DNA of 64,000 nucleotides from assembly GCF_004345645.1 (NCBI RefSeq), contig NZ_SLWS01000002.1, forward strand, positions 1,116,001 through 1,180,000. Reading direction: 5' to 3'. Origin of the DNA: Actinocrispum wychmicini (GTDB lineage Bacteria > Actinomycetota > Actinomycetes > Mycobacteriales > Pseudonocardiaceae). The notes under the pieces are model-generated. The model searched no databases. It was not told the DNA's origin and saw nothing but the letters and a program-made list of their open reading frames with translations. Shown here in pieces: positions 26,543 through 36,421 of the stretch (position 1 is the stretch's first letter; the number at the start of each line of letters is the position of its first letter). A program made the position numbers and the translations under genes.

Positions 26543-27229
26543 CCAAGCGCCAGGCCATGACAGCCCGCCCCAGCAGTTCCCCCATGCCGCAGATGTCCCA
26601 ACCCATTCACAGGGCTGAGACGGTCAGTGCTGTCCGCCCATGGCCCGACGCGGGCGATCATGCCGCCAAACGGGCCCATGGGACAGGTCACCAGCACGCC
26701 AAATACGGCGCACGTGTGACGCGCACCGTGCGACAACGTCCAGCCACCGCAAGGGCTTGGTCGTGTTACTGGCGAACGGCGGCCCGCTGCCGGTGGAGCG
26801 GGCCGCGGACATCGGGCGGCAAACACTGCCCCGATGGGAACTCCCCACACTGCTCGGTGGCGGTCCCCAGCTACTGCTGAAAAGCAGCACCACCGTAGAT
26901 GCGTCCGTCGTACTCAAAGCGTCTGTCGTCCGGAGAGGGAGAGTCGGGCAGGGCTTCCGTGATATGGACGCGGCACGAGTCTCCAGGACCACCCCGACCG
27001 CACAAACTCGACCAGGCGGGGAGACCTTGATCCACCACCTGGTTAACGCCGGGTCAACCAGGTGGTGTTCAAGTGATCGATCAGTGGTTTGACCACGCCG
27101 CTCGTCATTTCCATTGGCCTGCTGGCAACAAGATGACAGCGATTGTCATGATCGTTGTGCTAACCTCCTTCGTTGGCTGCCGGATGGCGAGGCCCCGGTC
27201 AGGCCTGGTTACCGTACGGGGGGTACGAA
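26543..27229. other. 687-bp region without convincing genes
   Basis: Several frames are open for 100-150 codons but none shows a motif or normal codon bias. It contains a strong inverted repeat at 27033-27067 and must hold the promoters for both the membrane protein on the left and the HTH gene on the right. Confidence 0.5.
27033..27067. promoter_or_regulatory. perfect 12-bp inverted repeat upstream of the LuxR mini-gene
   Basis: CACCACCTGGTT (27033-27044) and AACCAGGTGGTG (27056-27067) around an 11-bp centre. There is no T-run. It could be a terminator for a transcript from the left or an operator; the wide centre and the distance of about 160 bp to the next ATG do not decide. Confidence 0.45.
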
Positions 27230-27454
27230 ATGCCGACCAGTTCTGCGCTGATGCCGACAGATCGTGAGATCCAGGTTGTGCGGCTGGTCGCCGCGGGCCT
27301 GTCCAACGCACAGATCGGCGAACGTCTGTGGATTAGCGAACGAACCGCGAAACAACATGTCTCGAACCTGCGCCGGAAGCTTCGCGCCCGCGACCGGGCG
27401 CATCTGGTGTCCCTGTGCTATCAGGCAGGCTGGTTGCGCGTTGACTGTCCCTAG
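27230..27454 (+). CDS. stand-alone LuxR-type HTH protein
   Basis: A 74-residue protein that is little more than a GerE/LuxR DNA-binding domain: TDREIQVVRLVAAGLSNAQI, then LWISERTAKQHVSNLRRKL. No sensor or receiver domain. The ATG at 27230 has a GGGGGG site in front; a longer frame from 27173 would add 19 residues without motif. It sits 75 bp before the secreted SH3-like gene on the same strand and may regulate it. Confidence 0.75.
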   Translation: MPTSSALMPTDREIQVVRLVAAGLSNAQIGERLWISERTAKQHVSNLRRKLRARDRAHLVSLCYQAGWLRVDCP

Positions 27455-27529
27455 GGACGATGCGGGGTTCAGCGTCGGTCAATAGGCTTTGTGACGTCTC
27501 GGTTTCCGCGCAAGGAAAGGGGAACCTGC

Positions 27530-27892
27530 GTGAATCTGCCACGACGAATCATCACCGGCCTCGCGGCCTCGACCATGGCCGCCGGCCTGCTGGTCGGCAC
27601 CGCCGAGGTCGCCGGTGCCGCCGCAAGCGGCGACTACACGGGCACCGGGGTGAATATCCGGACCGGCCCATTCACCAACCGCACTTCCAAAGGACAGGGG
27701 AATCCCGGTGACCGGCTGACCGCGACGTGCCTCGCGGTCAACGGAACCCCGGTCAACGGAAATACCGGCTGGTTCCGTCACACGAACAGCCGCACCGGCA
27801 GGTTCGGCTACAGTTCGGCCGAGTTCATCGGCATCTCGTCCGGGAGTTTCGATGTGAGGAACTTCCCCGACGCACCGTGCACGCCCGCATAG
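27530..27892 (+). CDS. secreted small SH3-like protein
   Basis: A 120-residue exported protein. The signal peptide runs from the GTG start (VNLPRRIITGLAASTMAAGL) to a cleavage site near AGA-A. The mature part has the bacterial SH3 pattern GVNIRTGPFTNRTSKGQG ... GDRLTATCLAVNG and two cysteines (TATC, DAPC) that may pair. I chose GTG 27530 because AAGGAAAGGGGAACC precedes it and the signal peptide starts there. SH3b domains often bind peptidoglycan, so a cell-wall role is likely. A strong terminator follows. Confidence 0.8.
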   Translation: MNLPRRIITGLAASTMAAGLLVGTAEVAGAAASGDYTGTGVNIRTGPFTNRTSKGQGNPGDRLTATCLAVNGTPVNGNTGWFRHTNSRTGRFGYSSAEFIGISSGSFDVRNFPDAPCTPA

Positions 27893-27906
27893 ATCAACTT
27901 TTGTCG

Positions 27907-27939
27907 GTGGCCGCGACCGGTGCGCCCGGTCGCGGCCAC
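27907..27939 (+). terminator. terminator after the SH3-like gene
   Basis: A 14-bp perfect stem GTGGCCGCGACCGG (27907-27920) with right arm 27926-27939 and a 5-nt loop, 15 bp past the stop. Confidence 0.75.
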
Positions 27940-27996
27940 GAGTATGCTCGCTCGCAGGCGCTACAGATTCGCTGATCTTTCCCAAGGGGGCAGACT

Positions 27997-28959
27997 TTGC
28001 CAAGACGCGCCGGTCCATTGACAGCGGGTGTGGTGTGCGCGATGGCGGTACTGCTGGCCGCCTGCGGAAATGGTGGCGGTGGTTCGGCGGAGGTGTCCGG
28101 TGGGTCGGATATTCCGGTTCCGCCGGTGAGCAGCGGCGCTACCGGCCCAATACCGCCGGCAGTTCTCGGCGTCGCCCAACTGCCGTTGAGCGTGTACAGC
28201 GGCACCAACGCGCAGAACGACATCCTGGACCGGGCTGTCGAACTGCTCACCCAGACGTGCATGCGCGGCAAGGGGTTCGACTACAAGGTCGTCGATCCCG
28301 CGTCGGGTGCGCAGAAGACCCTGGTGAAAGGCGACTACGGGATCACCGACAAAGCCCAGGCGGCGGTGAACGGCTACCGCGATCCCCATGTCGTCTCGGT
28401 GGACTCGTCGGGAAAGGTTCACACGCCACCAGGTGTTACCGCGGAGACCGGGCCCGCGGAGAGCCCGGACTACATGATCGCGCTTGAGGGCTCCGCGACT
28501 GGCCCGCTCTCCGACGGCCAGGGACGGATCAAGCGTGCTGGCTGCCGCAACGAGGCGCTGTTCACCATCCACGACTACGACAACACCCGCGCCAGGGCCG
28601 ATCTGGACTTGCCGGGACGACTGGCGGACGAAGCCAACCAACGTGCCGCTCGACACCCCGAGGTGACAGCGGCGGTGAACGCGTGGAGTTCCTGTATGAA
28701 GGGCAAGGGCTACCGGTACTCCACACCGCAGGAACCGATGAACACCAAGTGGCCTGACAAGCCGTCCGCCGAGGAGATCGCCACGGCGCTCGCCGACATC
28801 TCGTGCAAGGAACAGACGGGCCTGGTGACCACCTGGGTCAACACGATCGTGGCGTACCAGCGGGAACTGATCGACCGCAGCGCCGCCACACTGGCCGAGC
28901 TGAAGAAGATCACCGACGAACAAGTCAAGCGGGCCGAGGATGTTCTGGCTGGGCGATAG
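27997..28959 (+). CDS. lipoprotein of unknown function heading an ABC efflux operon
   Basis: A 320-residue protein with a signal peptide ending in the lipobox LLAAC, followed by a Gly/Ser-rich tether. The rest is largely helical with several cysteines (QTCMRGKGFDY, RAGCRNEA, SSCMKGKGYRY, ISCKEQT): two copies of a C-M-(R/K)-G-K-G-(F/Y) motif. It starts at TTG 27997 behind an AAGGGGG site. The stop overlaps the membrane fusion protein gene by 20 bp, so it is probably the outer-surface component of the same transport system. I do not know its precise role. Confidence 0.78.
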   Translation: MPRRAGPLTAGVVCAMAVLLAACGNGGGGSAEVSGGSDIPVPPVSSGATGPIPPAVLGVAQLPLSVYSGTNAQNDILDRAVELLTQTCMRGKGFDYKVVDPASGAQKTLVKGDYGITDKAQAAVNGYRDPHVVSVDSSGKVHTPPGVTAETGPAESPDYMIALEGSATGPLSDGQGRIKRAGCRNEALFTIHDYDNTRARADLDLPGRLADEANQRAARHPEVTAAVNAWSSCMKGKGYRYSTPQEPMNTKWPDKPSAEEIATALADISCKEQTGLVTTWVNTIVAYQRELIDRSAATLAELKKITDEQVKRAEDVLAGR

Positions 28960-30291
28960 GCGCAAGCGGAAAGGCGAGTCGGCGGGCCGCCGCAGGAAAG
29001 TGGTACTCGGCGTCGCGGCCGCCGCGGTGCTGCTGTCGGCCGGCGGGCTCGTGGGGGCGACGTTCGTCAAGTCGCCGACACAGCTCGCGGCCGAGCAGCA
29101 GGCACCCCCGCCGACGCTGCTGACCGCCACCGTGGTGGAACAGGTGGTTGGGGACACGCTTGTGTTGCGCGGCACAGTGACCGCGGCACAGGAGTTTCAA
29201 GTGACACCAGCCCCGTCCGGGGCAAACACCGCGGCTCCCGTGGTCACGGGCGTACGCAAGTCGACTGGTGACGAAGTGCGTGCCGGGGAAGTGATCGCCG
29301 AGGTGTCCGGCCGGCCGTTGGTCGCCCTGCACGGTGACACGCCGGCGTTCCGCGACCTGCGTCCGGGAAGTCACGGCGCCGATGTGCGGATGCTGCAACA
29401 GGCGTTGGCCGAACTCGGTTTCTCCAGCGGAGGCGACGAGGCCGGACAGTTCGGTGCCGGCACGAGGAAAGCGGTGCGCGGCTACTACGAGAAGCTTGGT
29501 TTCGACGTGCCGACAACGGGAGGTTCGAGCGGTGAGGACGCGTCCGCCCTGCAGTCCGCCAGCGACGCGGTCACCCAGGCCGAACGGCACCTCCGGGACC
29601 TGCGCGAAGCGGCGGCGGGCGGCCATCAGATCGACGACGCCGCCGAGGACCTGCGAGCGGCCCGCGCGCGCCTCGCCGACCTGGACGCCCACAGTGGACC
29701 GATGGTGCCCCGTTCCGAAGTGGTCTTCCTGCCCTCGTTCCCGGCCAGGATCGGCAAGTTCACCGGCAAGCTCGGCGCCGACGTCCAGGCTCCACTGGTC
29801 ACCGTGTCGGCCGGCAGTCTCCAGGTGACCGGTCGGCTCGATCCCGCGGACCGGTCGCTTGTCCGGCAGGGCGTGCCCGCGGAGATCGACTCCGAGGCGG
29901 CCGGCTGGCACGGCACCGGGAAGGTGACCGGCATCGCCGAACAGGAACCCCAGGCACCCGCGCCCACCGGCCAACCCGGACCGGGCCAGAGTCCGCCCGA
30001 CACCTCGCACCTGCCGGTCACGGTCGTGCCCGATTCGCCGCCGCCGCCCACCCTGATCGGCCAGGACGTCCGGCTGACGCTGCGGTTCGCCCAGACCTCG
30101 GGGCCGGTCCTGGCCGTCCCGCAGGCGGCGATCACATCGGCCGCGGACGGGCGGACCTATGTGACCAAGGTCGGGGTGGAGGGTGTTCGGAGCCGGGTGG
30201 AGGTGCGTGCCGGCGTGTCCGGCAACGGGCTGGTCGAGATCTCGCCGGTGAGCGGCGGTGTCGCCGCCGGTGACAAGGTGGTGATCGGGAG

Positions 30292-30295
<4 letters not shown>
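28940..30295 (+). CDS. membrane fusion (MacA/HlyD-like) protein with peptidoglycan-binding domain
   Basis: A 451-residue adaptor with one N-terminal membrane helix (VVLGVAAAAVLLSAGGLVGA). It contains a peptidoglycan-binding type 1 motif (DLRPGSHGADVRMLQQALAE), a coiled-coil hairpin around residues 195-235 (SASDAVTQAERHLRDLREAA), and beta-barrel segments toward the C-terminus. A Pro-rich insert lies near residues 335-365. In actinomycetes such adaptors link MacB-type permeases to the wall. The order lipoprotein, adaptor, ATPase, permease with overlapping genes supports a four-part assembly. Confidence 0.85.
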
Positions 30296-30973
<678 letters not shown>

Positions 30974-30981
<8 letters not shown>

Positions 30982-32182
30982 GTTCGCGTTGCGGGACCTC
31001 GCCGCGGAGGCAGTCGCCGGCATCACCCAGCGGCCGGCCCGTTCGGTGCTTACCATGCTCGGCACCGTCCTTGGCACGGCGGCGTTCGTCGCCATCATCG
31101 GGTTGACCGCGACCTCGGCGGGCCAGATCGACAAGCGGTTCACCCTCCTCGGCGCGACCCAGGTGACCGTGGAAGACACCGCGGCGACTCAACGGGTGGA
31201 TCCGCGACTCGACTTCCCCGAGGACGCTGACTCCCGGGTGGGCGGGCTCAACGGGGTGGTCGCCGCCGGCCGGTACTGGAAAGTGCCGCTCGCGGAGGGA
31301 ACCGCCGTCAGTGCCCGGCCCAGAGTGTCCACTCGGGACGGTGAGCGGCTGGAGGTACTCGGGGTGTCACCGGGTGCGCTGCGCGCGGCCGGCACGACGA
31401 CGTCGACCGGGGTGCTGTTCGACGAGTTCCACGAACGAAGAGCGGAAAGAGTCGCGTTGCTCGGCGCGGGAGCCGCCGGCAGGCTGGGTATCAGTCGTCT
31501 GGACGCGGCCCCGGCGGTGTTCGTCGGCGACGCCGCCTACACCGTGGTCGGCATCATCGCGGACGCCGAACGCCTGCCCCGACTGGGTCTGTCCGTGATC
31601 ATCCCGGCGAGTACCGCCCTGCGCCGCTACGGTCCACCACCACCGGCAGACCCGGCGAAGATGCTGATCCAGACCCGGCTCGGCGCGGCCCAACAGGTCG
31701 CGCGCGAGGCACCGCTCGCCCTCCGGCCGGATCACCCCGACCTCCTCACAGCACTCGCCCCCGCCGACCCACGCTCACTCCGGGACGCGGTCACCCAAGA
31801 CGTCAACAGCTTGTTCCTGCTGCTCGCCGGCCTCGCTCTCGTGGTCGGCGCTCTCGGCATCGCCAACACCACCCTGGTCTCGGTCATGGAGCGCACAACT
31901 GAGATCGGGATCCGCCGCTCACTGGGCGCCCGGCGGCGGCACATCGCCGCGCAGTTCATCGCCGAGTCCTCAGTACTGGGTGCGCTCGGCGGGCTTGTCG
32001 GGGCGAGCCTTGGCGTGATGACAGTCGTGCTTGTCGCGCTGTACCAACGATGGACGGCGGTACTGGACCCGCTTGCGGTCATCCCCGCGCCGGTGGTCGG
32101 GGCTGTCGTCGGCCTGCTGGCCGGGGTCTATCCCGCGCTGCGCGCGGCATCCATCGAGCCCGTCGACGCACTGCGCAGCTAG
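30974..32182 (+). CDS. MacB/FtsX-family ABC permease
   Basis: A 402-residue permease with the FtsX topology: one helix near the N-terminus (RSVLTMLGTVLGTAAFVAII), a large extracytoplasmic domain (about 45-265), and three C-terminal helices preceded by MERTTEIGIRRSLGARRRHI, the diagnostic cytoplasmic loop. It overlaps the ATPase gene by 8 bp. With the adaptor and lipoprotein it should form a tripartite export or wall-stress system. Confidence 0.9.
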
Positions 32183-32351
32183 CAGAAAAGCTTGCCGAGT
32201 ACACAGGTTGGCTGGCGCAGGAGGCGCGCAACTCCGTCGGGGCGTTGCCGCTGGTACCATCCTGTGGTCAAACCGGACGTCTGGGCGGCATGGGGGTTCT
32301 CACGCCCCGTCGGGGTGCCGTAAGCACAGACTTGGCATTTGGGGAGTGTCG

Positions 32352-35300
32352 TTGTCTGGAAGATCAATGCGCCGATTCGCCACGCGTCTCGGTGCGTTTT
32401 CCGTGGCTCTCATCCTGAGCGGCAGCCTGGCCGTAGGAACCGCCGCCGCGGACGAACCAACCACCACCGAACCCGCGCCACCGACCACCACGTCGACCAA
32501 GTCGACCCAACCACCACCAACCTCGGAAACCCCACCACCAGGGGAATCCAGCCCACCTCCGCCGACGTCTGCCGATCCGGCCCCACCAGCGCCGCCTTCG
32601 AGCACCAAGCCGGAACCGACGACGACAACGACTCCACCCGCGGACCCGTCCGGCGCCCCCGCCCCCGCCCCGGCGCCGCCGTCGAGCGGTTCGGCGGGTC
32701 CGGCGTCCGCGCGGGATGGCCTCGCCGACCTCAAGGTCTCGGCCGCTTTCACCGAACCGACCTACAAGGCCGGCGATTCGGCCACCATGCGGGTCACCAT
32801 CAACAACACGGGTTCTGTCGCCGCGGAGGGGGTTCGCGCCTCGGGCGGCGGCGACCTGGATGTCCGGAGCGCCTGGGGTCCACTGGGGACGAAGCCCGGT
32901 GTCCGCGTCGAACCGAACACGGACTGGACGACTGAGCTGACTGGTCGCGTTCTCAAGACTGACAACGGAAAGGTGACGTTCTCTGTCAAGGTCACCGCGG
33001 ACACAGGCGACGCCAACCCGGCCGACAACGCCACCTTCGTCGAGGTTCCGCTGACCCAGGCGACTGGTGTCTTCGGTGGTGCGATCGTCGCTGACATAGA
33101 CGACAACGGCACGATCGATCCGGGCGAGGGACTCGGCGGGGTGACGATCACCCTCTCCGGCCACGGGCAGGAAGCCCGGACGAAGACGACCGATGCCCAG
33201 GGCCGGTTCGAGTTTCCCGACCTGCCGGTGGGGAACTACTTTGTCGACTACCGCACCGCGTCCTTCCCGTGGGTTGTCCCCGGCCTTTCCGGGAACGGGT
33301 TCGACAGTCTGACGATTGACGATTCCGGCAAGTACGCGAACGTCACGATCACGGCCATCCGCAGCCTGTTCAATACCCTGCGGGTGACCATGAAGTTCGA
33401 CAAGTCCAACTACGCCCCCGAAGACACCGCGAAGGTCACGGTGACCCTGCGCAATACGAGCGCGCGCCCGCTTGCCGGCGTCGTCGCCCAGTGCTCGCAT
33501 CGGCAGGATGGGCCGGAGCTGGTCGGAACCGGCTCCGGATGGGGTGATCTGGCTGCCGGGGCGCAGGGCGTGACGGTTCCGGCGAACGGGGTCAAGACCG
33601 TCCAGGTCACCGAGGCGGTGCCGGCCGCATCGCCACGGTACGGGTACGTCTCCGTCGCGTGCTCGTTCGGGCCGGCCAACTACCCGCTCCAGGCAAGGGT
33701 TTTCGGCAACGCGACGGCCACCGTGCTGGGCGTTCACGCGACCGGCGTCGGTGTGGTGGCCGAGGACTTGAACCACAACTTCCAGGTGGATCCCGGTGAG
33801 GAGCGGTCCGGGGTGACGGTCAGGGTCGCCGACCAGGACACCGGTGTGATTCTCGGCGAGGCCCGCACGGACGGCAGCGGTCGGTTCGCTGTTGAGAACC
33901 TGCAGGCCGGCGCGTACGAGTTGCGGATCGACGACCCGTGGAAGTGGCAGAACTCCTTTGTGGTGTTCTCCGTCGTGGCGGACACCCCGCCGCGTGTGCA
34001 GGAGCTCTTCGTCGAACCCCGGCATGGGCAGGAAGGCAAGCTGGCCAACCTGCGGGTGACCGCAGAGTTCGACAAGCAGGCGTACGAGTCCGGCGATCTG
34101 GTCCACGTCAAGATGACCGTCGCCAATGTCGGCGAGGCGGACGCCGACGAGGTGCGGATCTTCCACGAAAGTTTCTCGGACCCGACCTCGCTCGTGGTGG
34201 ACGAGGCCAGCCTGGGCGATCTCGGCGCATTCGGCGGCGGAGGCCACATCGCGGCGGGAGCGACCAGGGTCGTCGATGTCACCGGAACCGTTCGGGCTCC
34301 GGACAGTGGCGTCGTCACCTTGTCGGGCCAGGCGTTCCTGAAAGGCAACGACAGGTACTTGCCGAACAACGTCTTCGACATCGAAGCGTCGGTCACGGTC
34401 ACCACCGGTGACTACGCCGGCCGGATCTACGCCGACACGAACGGCAACGGGAAGTTCGATGACGGCGAGGGCCTGGGTGGGATCCTGATCCGCGTCTCGG
34501 GCGGTGTACCGCGCAAGTCGACCGATCAGGCCACGAAACCCGACGGCAGCTTCGCGTTCTCGGCGCTGAACACCGGGCAGTACTTCGTCGGATTCGAGGA
34601 CCCGACGGGCAGATGGGTGCCGCTTGGCGAGAGCGGGAACGGGTTCGACAGCTTCCAGCTCGACAAGGCCGGTCACGTCGGTGTGCTCATCAAGGCCATA
34701 CCGCCGCTGTCCGACTCGTTGGTGCCGACACTCGTGTTCACCAAGGATAGCTACGCGGAAGGGGAGAGCGCCCACCTGACAGTCACACTGGTGAACAAGG
34801 GCACGGTAGATCTCACCGGCGTCAAGGCGACCTGCGGATCCGAGGCGCCCAACGGCCTGATCGGTGGTCCCGGCTGGGGCGCGCTGGACAAGGCGGCCGA
34901 AGGGGTAACGGTCCCGGCCGGGACGACCCGGATCTTCGACGTGTCCGAAAAGGTGCCCGTGGGCAGCCGCGACGCCGGTGAGGTGTTCGCCGCCTGTAGC
35001 TTCGGAGCCCAGGGGCATCCGGCGGCCGGGCATCCGGTGGTCTTGGCGCGGGCAAGGGTTCCGGGTGCGATCGGCAGCGGCTCGGGGCGACTCACCCAGA
35101 CGCTGAAGGGCGACGGATCGGAGTCCCCGAGGGCCGGTAACCCGATTCCGGACACCAAGGTGGTGCTGCTCGACGGCTTCACCCACCTGCCGGTGGCCAA
35201 GACCCGGACGGACTCCGACGGGAAGTTCTCGTTCAGCGGTCTGCCTGCTGGTCAGTACGAACTGGTCGTGGTCGGACCGTGGAAGTTCTTCGACGAGTTC

Positions 35301-35579
35301 GGGCAGTTCTTCTACGTCTCGGGATCGGGCTCCGACAATGGAGACATCCTCCTGGTGCCCGGCCCGGAGAAGGCTGACCCGTTCCCGGACACCCAGCAAC
35401 CGGTGCCCGGTGAGCCGGCGAGTCCCGCTGCTCCGCAGCCGCAGGGATCCGTAGTTCCGGCTTCGGCTGGGTTGGCCTCGACCGGGGCGAACGTGACGGG
35501 CCTGACGGTGCTGAGCATGGTGCTGCTGTTGCTTGGGGTCGGCGTGGTGTTGGCCGGCCGAAGGAAGCAGGCGAGCTAG
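32352..35579 (+). CDS. large LAxTG cell-wall-anchored protein with four tandem repeat units
   Basis: About 1075 residues. A signal peptide (RLGAFSVALILSGSLAVGTA, then AAADE) is followed by a Pro/Thr/Ser-rich stalk and four units of about 210 residues. Each pairs a CARDB-like domain (YKAGDSATMRVTINNTGSV) with an SdrD-B/Cna-B-like domain (DDNGTIDPGEGLGGVTITL, then DAQGRFEFPDLPVGNYFVDY). The C-terminus has the sorting signal LASTG (35472-35486), a hydrophobic helix and the tail RRKQAS. LAxTG is the class E sortase motif of actinomycetes. TTG 32352 follows GGGGAG; ATG 32367 is nearly as good. It likely forms a surface stalk or adhesin. Confidence 0.87.
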   Translation: MSGRSMRRFATRLGAFSVALILSGSLAVGTAAADEPTTTEPAPPTTTSTKSTQPPPTSETPPPGESSPPPPTSADPAPPAPPSSTKPEPTTTTTPPADPSGAPAPAPAPPSSGSAGPASARDGLADLKVSAAFTEPTYKAGDSATMRVTINNTGSVAAEGVRASGGGDLDVRSAWGPLGTKPGVRVEPNTDWTTELTGRVLKTDNGKVTFSVKVTADTGDANPADNATFVEVPLTQATGVFGGAIVADIDDNGTIDPGEGLGGVTITLSGHGQEARTKTTDAQGRFEFPDLPVGNYFVDYRTASFPWVVPGLSGNGFDSLTIDDSGKYANVTITAIRSLFNTLRVTMKFDKSNYAPEDTAKVTVTLRNTSARPLAGVVAQCSHRQDGPELVGTGSGWGDLAAGAQGVTVPANGVKTVQVTEAVPAASPRYGYVSVACSFGPANYPLQARVFGNATATVLGVHATGVGVVAEDLNHNFQVDPGEERSGVTVRVADQDTGVILGEARTDGSGRFAVENLQAGAYELRIDDPWKWQNSFVVFSVVADTPPRVQELFVEPRHGQEGKLANLRVTAEFDKQAYESGDLVHVKMTVANVGEADADEVRIFHESFSDPTSLVVDEASLGDLGAFGGGGHIAAGATRVVDVTGTVRAPDSGVVTLSGQAFLKGNDRYLPNNVFDIEASVTVTTGDYAGRIYADTNGNGKFDDGEGLGGILIRVSGGVPRKSTDQATKPDGSFAFSALNTGQYFVGFEDPTGRWVPLGESGNGFDSFQLDKAGHVGVLIKAIPPLSDSLVPTLVFTKDSYAEGESAHLTVTLVNKGTVDLTGVKATCGSEAPNGLIGGPGWGALDKAAEGVTVPAGTTRIFDVSEKVPVGSRDAGEVFAACSFGAQGHPAAGHPVVLARARVPGAIGSGSGRLTQTLKGDGSESPRAGNPIPDTKVVLLDGFTHLPVAKTRTDSDGKFSFSGLPAGQYELVVVGPWKFFDEFGQFFYVSGSGSDNGDILLVPGPEKADPFPDTQQPVPGEPASPAAPQPQGSVVPASAGLASTGANVTGLTVLSMVLLLLGVGVVLAGRRKQAS

Positions 35580-35603
35580 CGCCGGATCAGTGAGGTGAAC
35601 GAA

Positions 35604-35632
35604 GTGGCCGGGATGATCAGCATCCCGGCCAC
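35604..35632 (+). terminator. terminator after the LAxTG gene
   Basis: Perfect 12-bp stem GTGGCCGGGATG / CATCCCGGCCAC around a 5-nt loop, 24 bp past the stop. Confidence 0.75.
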
Positions 35633-35788
35633 CGGGTTCTTGGAACTCGGGATACTTCCTCGCGTTGGTTGTTGATATCGGTGCCGTCGGCTGTTACTCC
35701 GGACGCCTCTGATGTTGTTGCCGCGCACGGTGTTCCAGTCGGTGACGCGGTTCCAGTGGCTGAGGTCGATGCCGTAGCCAGTCAGGCT

Positions 35789-36330
35789 TCACTTGACCAT
35801 CCGGGTGCTCGGCGACTTCTCCAACCGTGAGTACGCGTAGCCGCCTGTCAGCTTCCGATGGAAGCGTGGGTCGACCAGGCCGTTGTCGGTGGCGTTGTCG
35901 GTGCCAGTGCCGGGTGCGGGTGATGTCGGTCGATCGACTAGTCGTCGCGCTCGGGCTCCGTGGTCTCGTCGTTGAGTTGCAGTTGTACGCGCGTGGCTTC
36001 GTCGATGTGGCCGAGGGTGGCTGGCGTGTGAATGGCCCATCCGGTCGAGTGTGTCGGCCACTTCGTAGGCGGCACCAAGGTTGCGGTAGAGGATCAGCGC
36101 TTCGTGGTAGTGGCCGATGCCACGTCTGTGGTTGCCGGTCTGGTGTTCGATGAATCCCAGGCTGTCCAAAGTGTGTGTCATGCCGCCGGAACTGCGGTGG
36201 TTCCGGTGCAACGCGAGCGCGGCCTGGCAGTGGTCGCGCGCGGTGTCGTAGTCGGCGAGGCAGGGCGCGAGCCCTGCCTCGGTCGCCATGGTGGCGGTCC
36301 GCCAAGGCCACCGCTTTGCCCAGGTGCTGG
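35789..36330 (-). pseudogene. remnant of an NB-ARC/TPR regulator C-terminus
   Basis: The minus-strand frame contains TARDHCQAALALHRNH, TLDSLGFIEHQTGNHRRGI and VADTLDRMGHSH. These match, unit for unit, the last TPRs of the regulator at 22495-24779 (RAREHCEAALALLEHH, TLDSLGYIARHTGQHADAL, AEILDGLGHSH). The reading decays on both sides, with other frames picking up short pieces, and the HTH and NTPase parts are absent. It is a truncated relic next to the putative attachment site. Confidence 0.7.
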
Positions 36331-36379
36331 ATCGCTTCGTCGTGCTGCCGCATGGACCAGATGGGTTTTGAAGGGTTTG

Positions 36380-36421
36380 TGGAGCTGAGGGGATTCGAAC
36401 CCCTGACCCCCACACTGCCAG
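36380..36421 (-). tRNA. 3' half of tRNA-Ala(GGC), probable attachment-site remnant
   Basis: On the minus strand the 42 bases start with an anticodon loop CTGGCAG (anticodon GGC, Ala) and continue through a variable region to a full T arm (AGGGG, loop TTCGAAT, CCCCT) and acceptor strand CAGCTCC plus discriminator A. The bases 5' of it do not form an anticodon stem, D arm or acceptor partner, so it is not a working tRNA. An anticodon-loop-to-3'-end fragment is exactly the core kept by tyrosine-integrase elements. Given its orientation, the element would extend to higher coordinates and the intact tRNA would lie beyond them. Confidence 0.7.

Noticed and set aside
26640..27092. 150-codon plus-strand gene in the gap before the LuxR mini-gene
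   Set aside because: No ribosome site, motif or plausible composition, and it crosses the strong inverted repeat at 27033-27067.
32364..35399. 1011-codon open frame on the minus strand opposite the LAxTG gene
   Set aside because: It is antisense to a gene with clear signal peptide, repeats and sorting signal. The translation is Arg/Gly/His-rich with no motif, as expected from high-GC third-position bias.
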